NCBI GenBank assembly: GCA_019671005.1
Contig: CM033719.1
Span: 22,618,750 to 22,682,749 of the forward strand
Origin: Hibiscus mutabilis
Taxonomy: Eukaryota; Streptophyta; Magnoliopsida; Malvales; Malvaceae
DNA: 64,000 nt
Direction: 5' to 3'
Positions 33,602-46,858 of this stretch are shown here, piece by piece. The translations under genes and the position numbers were made by a program. The notes under the pieces were generated by a model. The model searched no databases, had not been told where the DNA came from, and saw only the letters and a program-made list of their open reading frames with translations. Position 1 is the first letter of the stretch. Each line of letters begins with the position of its first letter.

Positions 33602-33648
33602 TAATAATAATAATAATAATAAATAATAATAATAATAATAATAATAAA
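33602..33648. repeat. (TAA)n microsatellite in the LTR
   Basis: Two TAA runs, much longer than the counterpart at 55138-55155; the difference arose after insertion. Confidence 0.85.
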
Positions 33649-34130
33649 AGGGAGAGAGAGAAAGGGCATTTCGAGAATCTTACCATCCGAAGCTGAACCG
33701 TCCGGAGCACAAATGGACGCCAGAAAGCTTATCCGTCACCGATGAAGCCACACAGTCATCCGAAAAGCCGTCAGAATCACCACGGTCACTATAACGAAGG
33801 TATATTTTCCCTCTCATTTTCACTCCTGTAAAAATACAAAAAAATGTTAGATAAACTAAAAACAATAGTAAAAATAATAAAATAAAAGGAGATCGAAATT
33901 TTTTTGGTTTATTTTCATAGTCGGAGTTTGTTGAGGGACGACAGAGTTGAAAATGAGATTGAGAATGGGTAGAGTAGATTTAGGATGGTGAAGAAAGGGC
34001 AGATCCTGTTGGATCTGGGTAGATCTAGGGTTAAGGATCGAAAAATAGAGAAAATAGGTTTTTGGGTAGTTTTAGGGTTTCGGTATGGCTGTTGGTGGTG
34101 GCCGAAAATTGCCCTACGACAGTCGAAAAT

Positions 34131-37100
34131 TGTAATACCCCAAAAATCTTGCTAAGTTATGCAAGGGTCATTTAGTACTAAGGTTTTGGCATAAGGCTAA
34201 CTTAGTGACTAAAATGACAAAAGATAAAAAATTAGTGACCAAAATAAAAAGTTGGTAAAAGTTTAGGGACCTAAGTGTAAATTTCCCTAAGAATAATTTT
34301 TATTCAGTATAAGGATAAATTTGATCAGAATAAGTATTTTGGTAATAATTTTGGAAGTTCGGGTGCAGTAGAAAATATTGAATTTTGATCGAATAAAATT
34401 GTTAAGCGTGTTAAGATTAGAGAAAAGTTGTGGGTGACCTTTTGGGGAGTGTCATATATCAGTATTTTGATTAGTAAAAAGGACTCAGAAGAAGTAGGAA
34501 AGATTCATATAAATGCTTAATGACGGATTTTCAAGAAAGATGTTACCCAATAGAGATTTCGGATAATTATCGATATGTTTGGATCGAGTCAAATTTCTAA
34601 GTTTGACTTTATTAAGATAAAGAATTTTGTATGAAAATATGAATTTATTTATGGAAATAAGGAAATATGTGATTCCTGAATTAGAGTTGATAGTTCGATA
34701 AAGGAAAATCGTAGAAGGTGAAAATCGGGAAATTGGATCGAACAAAAATCATAAATAATATTTTATGATTATTTAATGATGATGGCCGGTTGGATTGGAA
34801 CCAATCTAGTTCAAAAGTAATGGAGTGGAATAAATTTGAACTAATTGTAATTTCCATTTAGTTAGAGGGGTATTTTTGGAAAGAGAAAAAAATGAATTTT
34901 AAATTTATTTTTAAAGTGACAAGTGGCAAATTGTTATTCTCTATTAGAATATAAGTCAAATTTTATGAACAATAGTTCATCTTCTTCCTCTCAATTTCGA
35001 AGCTTGGAGAAAAATATAGGGAAAAATAAAGAAAATTTTCTAGTTCAAAATTCAAGGCTTTCGATCAAGAATTTAAGCAAGGCTTTTTGAGGTAAAGTAA
35101 TATACTCTTCATTCTCTACATTTTGATAGTAAAATTGCATGGAATTATGAAGTTTTGGATTAGGGTTTGAAGAGAGAGAAATTAGGGTTTCATGGATTAT
35201 GATTGAAATTAAGTAGTAGATGATGAATTAAGCTTAATTTTGATGAAAACAAGCTTGGAATCAAGTTAATTCCATGTTGAAAGTAATAAACCCTAATCTT
35301 GAAATTTAGGGTTTTAATTAGGATTATGGAATTGATGATGAAATTGAAGTAATTGTGATTCAAGAAGCTTAATTTTTATGTTAGAATGAAAAATCCTCAT
35401 TTGGAAAGTTTAGTGACCAATTCGAAAATGTTGAAAATTTGGGGGGATTATTCTTGAATTTTTATTTGATGGGGGAAATGATGTATTTATGATGAAAAGT
35501 TTATTTTACCATATTAGAATGCCAATTGGATCAAAAAATCAATTTTGAATAGTGAAGGACCAATTCGGCAACTTGGGAAATTTTAGGGACTAAATTGTTA
35601 AAAGTTTATTTGATGATGGAAATGGGTAGAAAATGATATTTCAAGCTTGAATTGACAATTTATGACCAAATTGAAAATTTTGAAAAGTTTAAGTACCTAT
35701 TCGGCATTTTGAGAAAATTAAAAAGATTTTATGGAATTATTTTGTTGAAGAAGGATTAAAGAGCCATTATTGAAAATATGATCAAATTGGCTTAAAAAGT
35801 ACCTTGGTAAAATTAGTGATTAAAATGTCACATTAGTAAAGTTTGAAACTTTATGTAAAATAACTCGAATGATTTTGAAATAGAAGAATTGGAACATTTA
35901 GAGTATGAATAGTTGTTGAATGTTCAAATTAGTCATTAAGGACCGTAATAAGTTTTGAACAGTACAAGGAAGAAAGGAAAACGTTTATAAATGTTATGTT
36001 CGGGTGATTATATTAAAAGTACGTCTAAGATATTGTTAGTTGGGATCTAACAAATATTCCATTTATTTGATTTATGAAGTTCAAGTTCGAATCAAGAGAG
36101 GTTCGAAGGGTAATGAAGAAAAAAAGATTAAAGAAGACTTAGTGAGGCATACAAATAAATGGCCCAGGTGAGTGCAATTGCATACATGTCATACTACATT
36201 GATACTTTATACATGATTGGAATGGCTTGCGATGAGCATACCCTAAATTATTGTTGTCATGATATTTATGTCATTGAGCATATGATTGACATATCGTAAT
36301 ATGTCAAGATTTGAGAAATAAAATGCAGTGATCATTTGATTACTTACATTGATGAAATTGAAATGTTATTTCGGGTATGAATTATTCAATGTTGATATAT
36401 TTATATATATTGATATATGTTGCCATTGATGAAATAAATTGATGATATAAAGCCCAATGTATGATATAGAGATTTGAAAGTATAGTTGGATATCCATAGA
36501 GTCATAAACAGCTGTGTAAATATTCTAAGCACTTCAGGTAAAGTGAACTTCAGGTAAAGTGCAAATTTCATTAATGGTATACTCCGGTAAGTATACCAAA
36601 GCACTTCGGTGCTAAGCACTCCCGGTAGAGTGCAATAATACACTATACTCAAGTAAGTATATGGGATGACTCGTGTACCTAGAATCTCTTAATTTGATAC
36701 CTTGGGCCAAATAAAAAAAACAGGAAGATAAGCTTGAAAGCTTGCAGATAGAAATGGAAAAAGGTACTGGTAAGCATTGAAAGCTTATAGATGGAAATGG
36801 CAACGATATTGGTAAGATCTAATGTTATCACTTTAACATACATATATGTTATTACGTATTTATTTATGTTAACAAGCATGTAATGGTAAGGTGATCATAT
36901 GCATTGTTAATTTTTAATATTGATATTGATATTATGACAATTGCACTTGAATTCGAATTATTGCCTCACTAAGTAAATACTTAGCGTGTGACTGTTTCAT
37001 GCGTAGGAAAAGTGGAGCGTTTGGAGTAAGGAGCACTAGTGGACATCATCTGTCAAGAACATGTACATCAGTATCAGTAATATAATATTTGAGGTTATTT

Positions 37101-37450
37101 GATATTCACTAGTTGGCATGTTTATTAAAAGGTTATGCGAGCTTTGATATAAATTGTATTTTATTTGAAATCTAGATGAATTTTGAATCAGGAAGTTTTT
37201 AGACAGTTTCACTAATTATATAAAGTTAACTTAAATTAATAAGTTTCTGCCTGAAATTAAATTTGATTTGAAGACGAAAATATAAAGTTTTGACTTTACG
37301 CGATTAATTAGATTTTTAAATAAAAGTTAAATTGTAATATTTTCCTTTATAAAACAGATTTTTACCGAATTATAAATATGTTACAGTTCTACAAATGTTT
37401 TGTGACATCTCTGCCTCGTATTCAATGATGGAGACGGGAATGGTGTTACA
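34131..37450 (+). mobile_element. Solo LTR (family S3) inside the 5' LTR
   Basis: 3320 bp starting TGTAATACCCC and ending GGTGTTACA, with TSD AAAAT at 34126-34130 and 37451-37455. The matching site in the 3' LTR (about 55618-55640) is uninterrupted. It is non-coding, with a stem-loop array at 36530-36661. Confidence 0.9.
36530..36661. repeat. Array of conserved-loop, variable-stem hairpins (S3 LTR)
   Basis: Stems CACTT/AAGTG (36530-36545), ACTT/AAGT (36547-36560), GGTATACT/AGTATACC (36576-36597), AGCAC/GTGCT with loop TTCG (36600-36613), GCACTC/GAGTGC (36616-36633), TATACT/AGTATA (36644-36661). Five of the six loops are CCGGTA, CAGGTA or CAAGTA. Confidence 0.8.
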
Positions 37451-39335
37451 AAAATTGCCTTGCGGTGGCCGGCTGTAGTGAGGCGGTTGCCGAAGTTTAG
37501 ATCTGATGGTAGGCGAACGATTGAGGGTTGGTCGGAGGTGGTGGAATAGGATCTGGCGGAGCGCACGGTGGGTTGTGACTGGAGCGGATGATGTTCATCA
37601 TGTTCTTGACGAACATGGATGAACATTCATCCAAAACGAGGGATTTTGATCCGAAATGGGTTGTGTTTCTGGGTATGAGAGGTTTGCATTCAGAGCATTT
37701 TAGGGAGAGAGAAATGAAGAGAGAGAAGGAATTTCTGTAAATGGCTGAGTTGGCCCGGCTCAAAGGGATTTATAGCTGAGTTAGAACGGTGCTGTTTTGG
37801 CACCGGGTTTGGGTTGAGTCAACTCGGTTCACGGGTTGGATTAGGAGGATTCGCACCCTTCTTTTCAATCTTCATAGTTTGAGCTTCAAGTTTTGTTTCT
37901 CTTTCAATCAAGTCCTTATTTCCTCCTAATTTGACCTCGAAGCTTTGAAATTTTCCCAATTTAGTCCCCATACCCCCATAATTGTGTCCCTTAAGTTTGA
38001 ATTAGCGCAATTGGGTGCTGTGATTTGAAATTGGGCATTTAGATTTTGTAATTGTTTCAATTAGGTCCCTATATTAATAAAAATCAGTTTTAGTGTTCAA
38101 TTTGTTTTATTTTAATTATTTATTTAATTGTTTTATTCAAATGCCATTAATTTAATTATGTGATGCATGTTTTAAACTAGGCATATAGAATTATATGTTA
38201 GGCAATTAAACACACTTAGTTTAATTAATTATTAGAGCCTTAGTTAGGTTTCTCTAATTAGGATTTCAATAATTAAATAGGGCAGATAATTGTAGTAATT
38301 AGAAGTGTATTAAATATAATTTTAAAATCCAAAATTTGGATGATATTCCATTGTTTACAATGGGATGTTATCACAACATAGATTTTAACAAATTATATTT
38401 AATATATGTTACACCTATAATTGGAAATTAATTTAGTTCTTTAATTAAAACTAAACATTTAATTAGAATACATTATAGATAATTAAATTGATCCTTTGGG
38501 ACTCAAATTTGGATAGTGTTCCATTGTTTACAATGTGGTGTTATCTCAACATTGGTTTTAAAGGTGAACATTTAATATACATTTTCACTTATAATATGGA
38601 CTTAATAAATTGTTAAGGCCTTAATTAAGATTAGAACTTTAATTAACTAGAAGGATTAAATAATTACGAATATGATTAATTTAAGGGCTTTACATATATA
38701 GAAGGTGTTCAAGCAATTGGCATTTTCTCATAAAAGCCATTAAATTAATTAATATTCATAGTTTTAAATATTTAATTAATTAGAGCCTTTTTTAGGATTA
38801 GTACTTAAAATGGACAAGACAATAAAATGTCATTCATAAAAAACCTTTTATGTTGGAAATTCATTTTTAAATATAAATAGGGGTGCCACCTAAAGGGTGC
38901 CTTTAATCTCATATTTGAACAAAATGAATTTCCTTATAAAAGGATATCTGCATTCAGAATTTAAATTCAATTAATAATTATGAGATAAATTAAATTCAAA
39001 TAATTATTCGAAATGCCAAAATGCCACGTAAAATTAAAGGTACCGATAATGGGCGTTCGTAGGGGTGCTAACCCTTCCCTACATGTAACCGACTCTTGAA
39101 CCCAATTTTCAAGACATAATCTCTAGTTTATTTTTCGGTGATCGGTCTACCTCGAAGTGATCGGTGGCGACTCCAAAATGTTTTTTAAAGGATAAATAAA
39201 GAAAAATCTAATTTAATATGAAAAACCTTAAATTTTCAAGATTAAATTAAAAATGGCCAGAAAACCCTAATTTTCCAAAAGATCGATCGTCGGGCTATTT
39301 TTACACACCCGATTTAAAAAATGGTCGCGAAAGCT

Positions 39336-39353
39336 TGGCAATTCCGCTGGGGA
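39336..39353 (+). other. Primer binding site of the Tat-like element
   Basis: TGGCAATTCCGCTGGGGA, four bases after the 5' LTR end. It resembles the TGGCGACTCCGCTGGGGA-type sites of Tat/Ogre elements. Confidence 0.65.
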
Positions 39354-42300
39354 CTTTTTTTAAAAAAATGAGAGTCAGGCCTAATTAATTTTATGTGGCA
39401 TTTTAGGACAATAATTTGAATTTAATTTTTTTTTCATAATTATTGGATGAATTTTTGGAAAGAATGCAGGTAGCTTTTTCTTGTGTGATATATATTGTCA
39501 TTCATACATAAGCCTTCTACCTTTCACCCTTATGTAGGAGTGAGGCATGATCTTACGTGAGTTATTCAGCTCCGTGATCGAAATTTTGTCCTCCTTCCGG
39601 TATACCAACCTTATACATCGTGAGGTTACGCCTTCGCTATAAGGGGTCGTATACACCCGAATTGATGTCTTACTAGTCCAGTAACAACAGTTCGGATACC
39701 CAGAGTCTAGATCGAAACCCACATGCTGTAATAGAAACCTACCCCGCTAGATCCAGACCGAGACCTAGGACAGGGTGTTGCCGATTTAAATTCATTTCTC
39801 TGGTTATTCTTGTGTGAAAACTAAACTATTCTCTGGTTAACTTTATGCAATATAAATTGTTTTTTATGTAACAATTATTTTTGCTTACAATTTTAATTCA
39901 CCATACTAACACAATTTTTGTTTTGCCTTTTGTTTTGTGTGGGTGTGTGTTGCATCACATTGCATTTTTAGAGTTATTGGTTGGAGAATTAGTTGAGCAG
40001 GAAATGGCCATAAGAGCTTAAGGGCATGATAGACAAGCGGATGACAATATGTCACTGTGGACCGGATTCGTGAGGACTCAATACAAGAACGAAGACAATA
40101 TGCATGGAGGCTAGGTGTCATTAATGCAAGGTTGTACCAAATTTTTTTGAATATGATGAAGTTTTACCAGAACCAAGTTTAATTTGATAACTATATGACG
40201 GGAATATGAATAGTCATTTCCAGCAAGATTCATGGGTTATAATATTGTCGTTAGACAGTCAAGTAGATCAAGAGTCGTTTAGAATCATGACTTGTTTATG
40301 AAATTTGAAACCTGGTAATTGTTTCACTTTTCGGGAGAATAGATGTGACACCAACAATAGAGAAATACGCGGCTTTGCTACACTGCTCCAATGGTCAAAA
40401 GGATAAGGTTTATACAAGATTTAGCAACATATCAAGTTTCAAGATAGGGTCAGTGACAATTATAGAGATAAACAAGATGCGGTATCTGAAAAACTTTGAT
40501 AACCAGAGGAAGAATGGAGGACGAATAAATTGAAGGGCATTCAAGACGAATAGATTGAATGGGCATTCAAGGACTATTTCTAAACCTAAGGAAGAATAGA
40601 ATGCTTTGAACTTAGAGGCGATATCCAAGTTTCACAAATGATGAAATTTACCGAGGGATACCATAATTAGGGGAAATGTTGATGAAAATGATGAGCTAAG
40701 AAAAGTGGCAGAATCAGGATACGCAATACAACAATTGAAAGATTGGCTCGAAAGTTTCGAAGAGGTACCGTAATGAGGGATAAAACAACTGAAAATCAAG
40801 CCGAAGCAGTAAGGACGCGGTCATCTAGAAATAGAGTTATGAAATGATAAACTTTAGGAGCCAAGTGCCGGGGGCTGCCTAGCATGTGCAAATTTCGCTC
40901 GATGAAGTCATGAACCTGCAACAACATTTTGATATCAACATCGAGTTAGGGTGGACATTGATTCAGAGTTTGAACAAAGTGATCGACCAAAAGAGCTAGA
41001 GATAGTGAACATATTATTACCTTTTCTCTGTATTCGACCTTTCAGTTAAATGGGTGTTGTTCTAATAACTAGTTCTTGAAATCGATACCTCATGCATTCA
41101 TGCATTACATCATTTAAACATTATGTAAAATAAAAATATTGCATCTTTGTTTAAAATATTGTATTTTTTGTAAATAACATTGCATTGGTTAAAATTTATG
41201 TTTTTAAAAGCATGGGTAACATATTTATTAAGATTGAGCAGTTACAAAGATTGTTGAGGACCACTTGGGTCGAATGAAGAAAAAGGTTGATCAACCCGAG
41301 AACAAAAGGGAAACATGAGCTACCACATTGATTGGAGTCAGATAAGTTGAGAAAAGAAATGTTCCAGACAAAATAGCAACATGGATGATCAAGGTGGAAG
41401 CTTATCTCACATAATGGCTCAGTCTGAAAGGACTTTATATGCAATAAAAGAGTCGTAAAAAAGTCAGAAACGAGAGAAGTCAAAAGAGAGAAAAAGATAG
41501 AAATAAAAAGCCAAATAAAAAGTGAGCAAGTTCGGATCAATACAGCCGGTGGCATCTGTGAAGAATCTAGAAGATCTAAGTTCGGATTATGGTCAGAACA
41601 GTGGAATGCTTGACTTAGAGGCACTGGTAGATTTTGAAAATGGTAAAATGAAGGAAGTTCAGTGGACTGGTGTAGAAACACTGAATAAAGTCAAATCTTG
41701 GAGTTTGGCCAAAAGTTTTGTCGATTAATGGTTCAGTAACAGTCAATGGACGTAATGATTCCAATAGAGACGAGGGGCAAAAGAATTTCTCTCCAAAGTG
41801 ATGAATGGCAATGTTAATTGAAGATTGAAGTTTGCCTACAAAGGAATTGATCACAAGAAGAACAAAATACAGACACACGACAAAGAGACCGAAGAGATCA
41901 GTCAGAAAAAGAAGACAATCATTCCCATCCAATGCCGTATTCAGATTTGTGGCCCTGCTCTATACAAAATCACTTTCTGATAATAGCCCCATTGAAGTTT
42001 TTGGTCTCATCAGGACTGGGTATTTATCTTCAGAAAGTAAAGAGTTTGGTACAATCGAATATTATTGTTTGCTAGAAGAGTTGAAATAAATGAGAAAAGA
42101 TAGAAGCCATGACAAACTTTTGTGAATAACTCGCTGCAGTCTGGGTTTGTTAGAATCAGAGTAATATTTTGGTATCTTTTCTGCAATATTTTCTTTACCA
42201 AAGAATGCTAAGATCAGATGCTCAATATGCTCCTGTCAGTGGAAAGTCAAAATCTAAAGTGGATTTCTTTCATGTTTTTATTGAGAAATATATTTCAAAC

Positions 42301-42506
42301 TGCTTGAAGCTTCGCCGTATCATGAGAAATTATCAGAGCCCTATTAATTAAGTTGTTACAATATCAAGACTATTGTGAGTCATGATTGAGACATTGAAGA
42401 TTGCTACATTTTCAAACTACAAATTCAAAACTTTCTGAAGGGGGAGATTTTGGAAGTTAACACTGAAGATTAGCTATTAAGATATGTAAATTAAGAAGTA
42501 GCCCCT
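39354..42506 (+). other. Interior of the Tat-like element, left part
   Basis: No frame longer than about 160 codons, and none matches a domain convincingly. It is presumably the decayed gag-proximal region. Confidence 0.5.
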
Positions 42507-42829
42507 TGTAATCACTCATTTTTACCGGGTTTTAGTGTTATTAGTATTATTTTAATAATAATATTATTAATATAAAATTAATGAAAAATCAAAAAAAATA
42601 ATAATAAAAATAAAATATAAAAAGGTAAAAAAATATATTATTATTAATTAAAAAATTAAAAAGTAAAAAAAATTGCGTGGAGCAGGGTGCTCCATGTCTT
42701 ACCCCCAACCCCACCCCTTTGCCTATAAATACAAGGCATGGGGGCAGCCAATCGGACACGCCCAAAATTGCCAACAATTTGGCAAATGAATTGGCACCCA
42801 ATTCGTGGGAGCCATGGCCATCCGCAAGG
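42507..42829 (+). repeat. 5' LTR remnant of the nested element
   Basis: Matches 48186-48510, then diverges after CCGCAAGG. TATAAATA at 42724-42731 is flanked by CCTTG and CAAGG, which could form a small hairpin around the box. Confidence 0.85.
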
Positions 42830-42839
42830 AAAAAAGAAG

Positions 42840-43570
42840 TTTGATGCCTTCGATGCAAGAAAACTTTATTTGAACCCTGATTTGGTCATTCCTCCAAATT
42901 TCAAAGATTCCCAGATTTACGCATGATGACAGAACAAGCTGCCCCAAGATTCACCTGACCACGTCCTGCAGAAAGATAGAGGGCTACATCGAGAATGAAA
43001 AATTGCCGATCTATTACTTCTACGACAGTCTAGCAGGACCTACCGTGATATGGTACAACTATTTGAGTAGAGATCAAGTGTAGTCATGCCGAGACTTAAC
43101 CAACGTCTTTATGGGCAATACAGATATGCTTTAGACCTAGCACCAAGTCGACAGTATCTCCAGGGTACGAGGATGAACCCTGATGAAGGCTTCAAGGAAC
43201 GTGCTTTGAGGTGGTTGTGTTTAGCGACCTAGGTACAGCCTCCCGTAGATGAAGAGGGAAGTGACTTCCATGTTTTATGCCACCTTTCATATTTCTTCTT
43301 TAATAAGATGCTCGAGAAAATGAAGGCTAGCTTTGAAGACTTCATGACAGTCAAAGAGAGAATCGAACATGCGCTCCGAGACCTAAGTTTAAAAGACCAG
43401 ACATGTCTAGGAGCAGAAGGAAAGAAAGAAATAAATGGGTACCACTTTCAAGGTTCTCGTGATCGTAAGAGAAGAAGACAGGCAGATTCTTCTGAATCAC
43501 CGAGAAAAATTCCTCGAACAAGTACATATTTAGAGATATTCGGAGTATTCCATATGGCCTCATCTGGTTA
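42840..43570 (+). pseudogene. Retrotransposon gag-like region
   Basis: Frames broken by stops read FDARKLYLNPDLVIPPNFKD, then LPIYYFYDSLAGPTVIWYNY, then a C-terminal open stretch beginning MLEKMKASFEDFMTVKERIE. The FYDSLAGPTVIWY phrase parallels FQDSLTGAALRWY of Retrotrans_gag proteins. A phrase CEFHIEAPGYNT just downstream (about 43649) recalls CPYHxGAxGH in the same family. Non-functional. Confidence 0.65.
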
Positions 43571-44626
43571 AGGGTTAGTACCTTACCTCAAGGCTCATAA
43601 AGATTACGCCCAGCTCATCTGCTCACAGTTTTGATCCATACAGTATATGTGAGTTCCACATTGAGGCGCCGGGGTATAACACTAAAAAATTTGGGGTCGT
43701 TAATAGAAAAAATTAAGAAACTGGTCGACGATGGAGTCATGACGTGAGTTGATCCAGCAATGGAAAAACAAGAGAAGAGGCAAGCCTACACTACAAAGGA
43801 CCGGACTGAGTTAGTACTCGGGAGGCAGTCCAGAGGTCCCTATGGTTTTCCCATCAGTTCGCAAAGAAATTCTCAATGCTTTGAAAAAAAACTCTCAAAT
43901 AGATATTTTTTAGAATTGAAAATCAAATTTCCATTTAGAAATCATTTTTACATTCTTGATTCTTTAAACATTTTATTTTTATGGGGTAGTTTTCCCATAT
44001 GCATATACACGCATTTTTGAATGGACATATGTATATATCATTTCTATACCAGGTCCTCGAATTTTGAATGCAACAGTACATTTGCTTCAGATCCAAAGAT
44101 CAACTCTAAGTTGCATATATTTAGAAGAGATTGAATGTTGTAGGGATACTGTAAATGTGAGTATCTGCTAGTTTACTTAGGCCAATAGAGGAACAAAGTG
44201 AGCGTTTAGACAATGGGCAGTTCCCATTTTAGGAATTTATCTTCTCAGGCGCTTGTTGTTTAAGATCCTTGAAACGAGAGTTGACCCTAAACCTCTATCC
44301 CTAAAGGCACTCTCAGGACATCTGTGAATTTGACAACGAATGATATTCTTTTACTTTACCAGAAGACAGAGATGAGACCAGACAGATTGGATACGATGAT
44401 AAGAAAATCGTCAGAGGAAAGTGGTTGAAAGCAAGGATATGTCCAAATGAAAAACCAAAGAAAAAAAAGGGAAATGGCAATCAGAAGGCCGAAGCAACCC
44501 AGATCGAGTAAATATCAGAAGAGCTGCAGAGAGGCAATTAACTTCGAGCGGAAGATAGAATCAATACCCAGTATAGATACGTGTTGATTCGAGGATTCGT
44601 TTATAGACTCGAATAAGAAGAAAGAG

Positions 44627-44800
44627 ATTCAAGGCTAAAAACCCAAAATGGGCAGTTTAAAATAAAAAAAACAAAAAAAAGAGAAAAAGAAATAAATAAA
44701 AGAAGAAAAAGAAAGAGAGAGAGAGAGAGAGAAAATGAAGAAAAAAGAAAAAGGAAAAAAAGGGGAAAAGAAAAAAGAAAAAGAAATAAATAATATTGTA
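44627..44800 (+). repeat. Dispersed motif plus polypurine tract, copy 1
   Basis: A weak copy of the GGGCAGT motif followed by about 150 bases of almost pure A/G. Confidence 0.65.
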
Positions 44801-44977
44801 GATGCTTCACACACAGATCAAACAATACAAGAACGAGACTTCAACTATGAGCAAGAGACACAAGGAATCCACATTTCAAGTAAATATCTGTTTTGAAAAT
44901 TAGTATAGAAGCTCGAATTGAAGCCAAGACAAGACAAGTCGGCCCGAAGATTACCAATTTTGAAAAAGGAAATGACC

Positions 44978-45195
44978 TTTAGGGTGAAAACCCAAAAATG
45001 GGCAGTCTAGAGTGATCCTAAAAATGAAGAAAAAGAGTAGTCTGCCTGAGCCTGCTGGCATCAATATCCAACCAAAATACACTGAAGGAAGTGACCTCTA
45101 GGGTGAAAACCTAAAAATGGGCAGTCTAGAGCGATCCATGAGAAAAAGTGAAAAAGAAGAAACGAAAAAAGAAGAGAAAAGAAGAAAGAAAGAAT
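44978..45195 (+). repeat. Dispersed GGGTGAAAACCC motif, copies 2 and 3
   Basis: Each reads AGGGTGAAAACC, a short A-rich link, then GGGCAGTCTAGAGYGATCC (starts 44978 and 45096). The second is followed by a purine run to 45195. Further copies are at 45376 and, in the host element, 50917. Confidence 0.75.
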
Positions 45196-45839
45196 AACAT
45201 TTCATCTGGGCGTGCCAATCACAAGAATTCCCATAAATGTATTCATAGCCCTTCATTCAAGAATTCTCAGTTTCGAGGAGTATTGGAGGATCAAACATTA
45301 TTGAACAGAAAACGAACATCAGTATATAGGCAGAATGCAAGGCAGCCTACATAAGAAGAAAGGAAATAAACTATAGGGTGAAAACCCGAAAACGGGCAGT
45401 CTAGAGTGATCCAAAAAAGGGAAGGAATAATAGGCATATCCAAGTTACACAAGTACATAAATATTGTTTCACTTAACCATAAACCAAAGACATACATTAC
45501 AAGCCCCCAAAGACCATTCTGGTCATCCATAGATATCCAAGTTGAATGAGAATGTCTTCAGATTTCATTCCGCCTATAAGGGTTAACTTTGTTTCAAGGA
45601 ACGCCAAACTTCGAAGTGCTTGATCGACACCCAAATGAGGGAAGGATGGGGCATGGTGAGATAGTGAGATTAAGAAAGCCACCTTAAACGGGGTAGAAAC
45701 TAGGTAGGGTTGTTCCTCTCAAAAGTCTATTAGACTAGAAGAAACTATAAATTTGCATATATCCCCCACAACGGTCAAGATCTTCTAAATATGCGCTTCA
45801 TTAGAGTTGATTTCTGGCAATTTGAAGCAAATGTGCTAT

Positions 45840-46130
45840 GGTGTTTGATATTTTGGGGCAAACATGTTTTAAAAGGTTTGACATTTTCTCCTAAAGTTTT
45901 GATGTTTACCATTTCCCCAAACATTAGTTTTTAAAATGTTTGGCAATATACTTCGAATTTTGTTTAACACTTTTAAACATTAATTTTTTTAAAAAATGTT
46001 TGGTCCTTAAAAAAAGAAAAATGATGTTTACCATTTGTTCCAAACAATGTTTTCAAAATGTTTGGTATCCCCTCCAAGTTGTGATTTTCAAAATGGTTGT
46101 TATCTTTTCAAACAATCATTATTTTTTGAA
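45840..46130. repeat. Imperfect AAACATT/AATGTTT repeat
   Basis: Units around TGTTTACCATTT and AAAATGTTTGG occur in both orientations, giving several overlapping inverted repeats. Confidence 0.55.
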
Positions 46131-46569
46131 ATATACGCAAGTAAATTGCCTTTTGCATTACTTTAAAAATGAATGATGATGAGATTTAAAGCATAAGGAC
46201 CGAGAGTTAGTTCCCGTCAAAATGCTACGAGAAGATCAAGGATGAGCTCAGGGGATAGAAGCATTTTGGCTCACCCTGGTGACTAGAAATAGATCAAGGC
46301 TCTGTATGATGGGTTAGAAAATTCAAAGCAGTGAAGTCCGTGGTTGAATAGGGCAATGCAAAGCGAAGAAGATGACAAGGGTTCTTATAAGAATAATATA
46401 AGAACCAGAAGATCATTTATGAAGACGAGTGATAACCCCAAAGACAAGAAAACCTTCTGCATAAAAGGTTTGAACTCATGTTCAAATGAGGATTTAAGAG
46501 CATATAGTGAAGAAGTAAAGAGATGAATAAATCTGAGGAACGACCTTTCAGGGTGTAAGACTTTAGAAC

Positions 46570-46752
46570 AAAAAAAGGCTGAAAGAAAAGAGAGAAGAAA
46601 AAAGAAAAAGAAAAGGAGAGAAAAAGAGAGAGAGAGAAGAAAAAAGAAAAGAAAAAGAAAAAATAAGAAGAAATTGAAGGAAAAAGAGAAAAAAAGAAGA
46701 AAAGAAAAAAAGAGAAAAAAGAAAAAAGAAAAAGAGAAGAAAGAAAGCATTA
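46570..46752. repeat. Polypurine tract, about 180 bp
   Basis: Almost uninterrupted A/G on the plus strand with GAGAGAGA and AAAAAGAAAA words. It yields a false Phe/Leu/Ser-rich frame on the other strand. Confidence 0.85.
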
Positions 46753-46858
46753 CTTTACATGCATCATATAGATAGGGGCATGCCAATTTTTACTTGTTTT
46801 GGACAGGTACTTGAAGAATTATCAAAGAACATTAAGAAGTGGATTTCATTGAAGAAAG

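Larger units (their letters stand above)
33192..39332 (+). repeat. 5' LTR of the Tat-like element, split by a solo LTR
   Basis: Aligns with 54721-57524 from end to end apart from the S3 insertion (34131-37450 plus one AAAAT). It contains a TGACGTCA site, a TATA box and a long (TAA)n run. Confidence 0.9.

Noticed and set aside
37497..37763. 88-residue proline-rich protein, and its relative at 55424-55951
   Set aside because: Antisense to the two LTR copies of the Tat-like element; frame length differs between copies and no family match was seen.
44601..44825. Phe/Leu/Ser-rich protein on the minus strand
   Set aside because: Complement of another purine tract.
46385..46786. 133-residue Phe/Leu/Ser-rich protein
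   Set aside because: It is the complement of a polypurine tract; the composition alone keeps the frame open.
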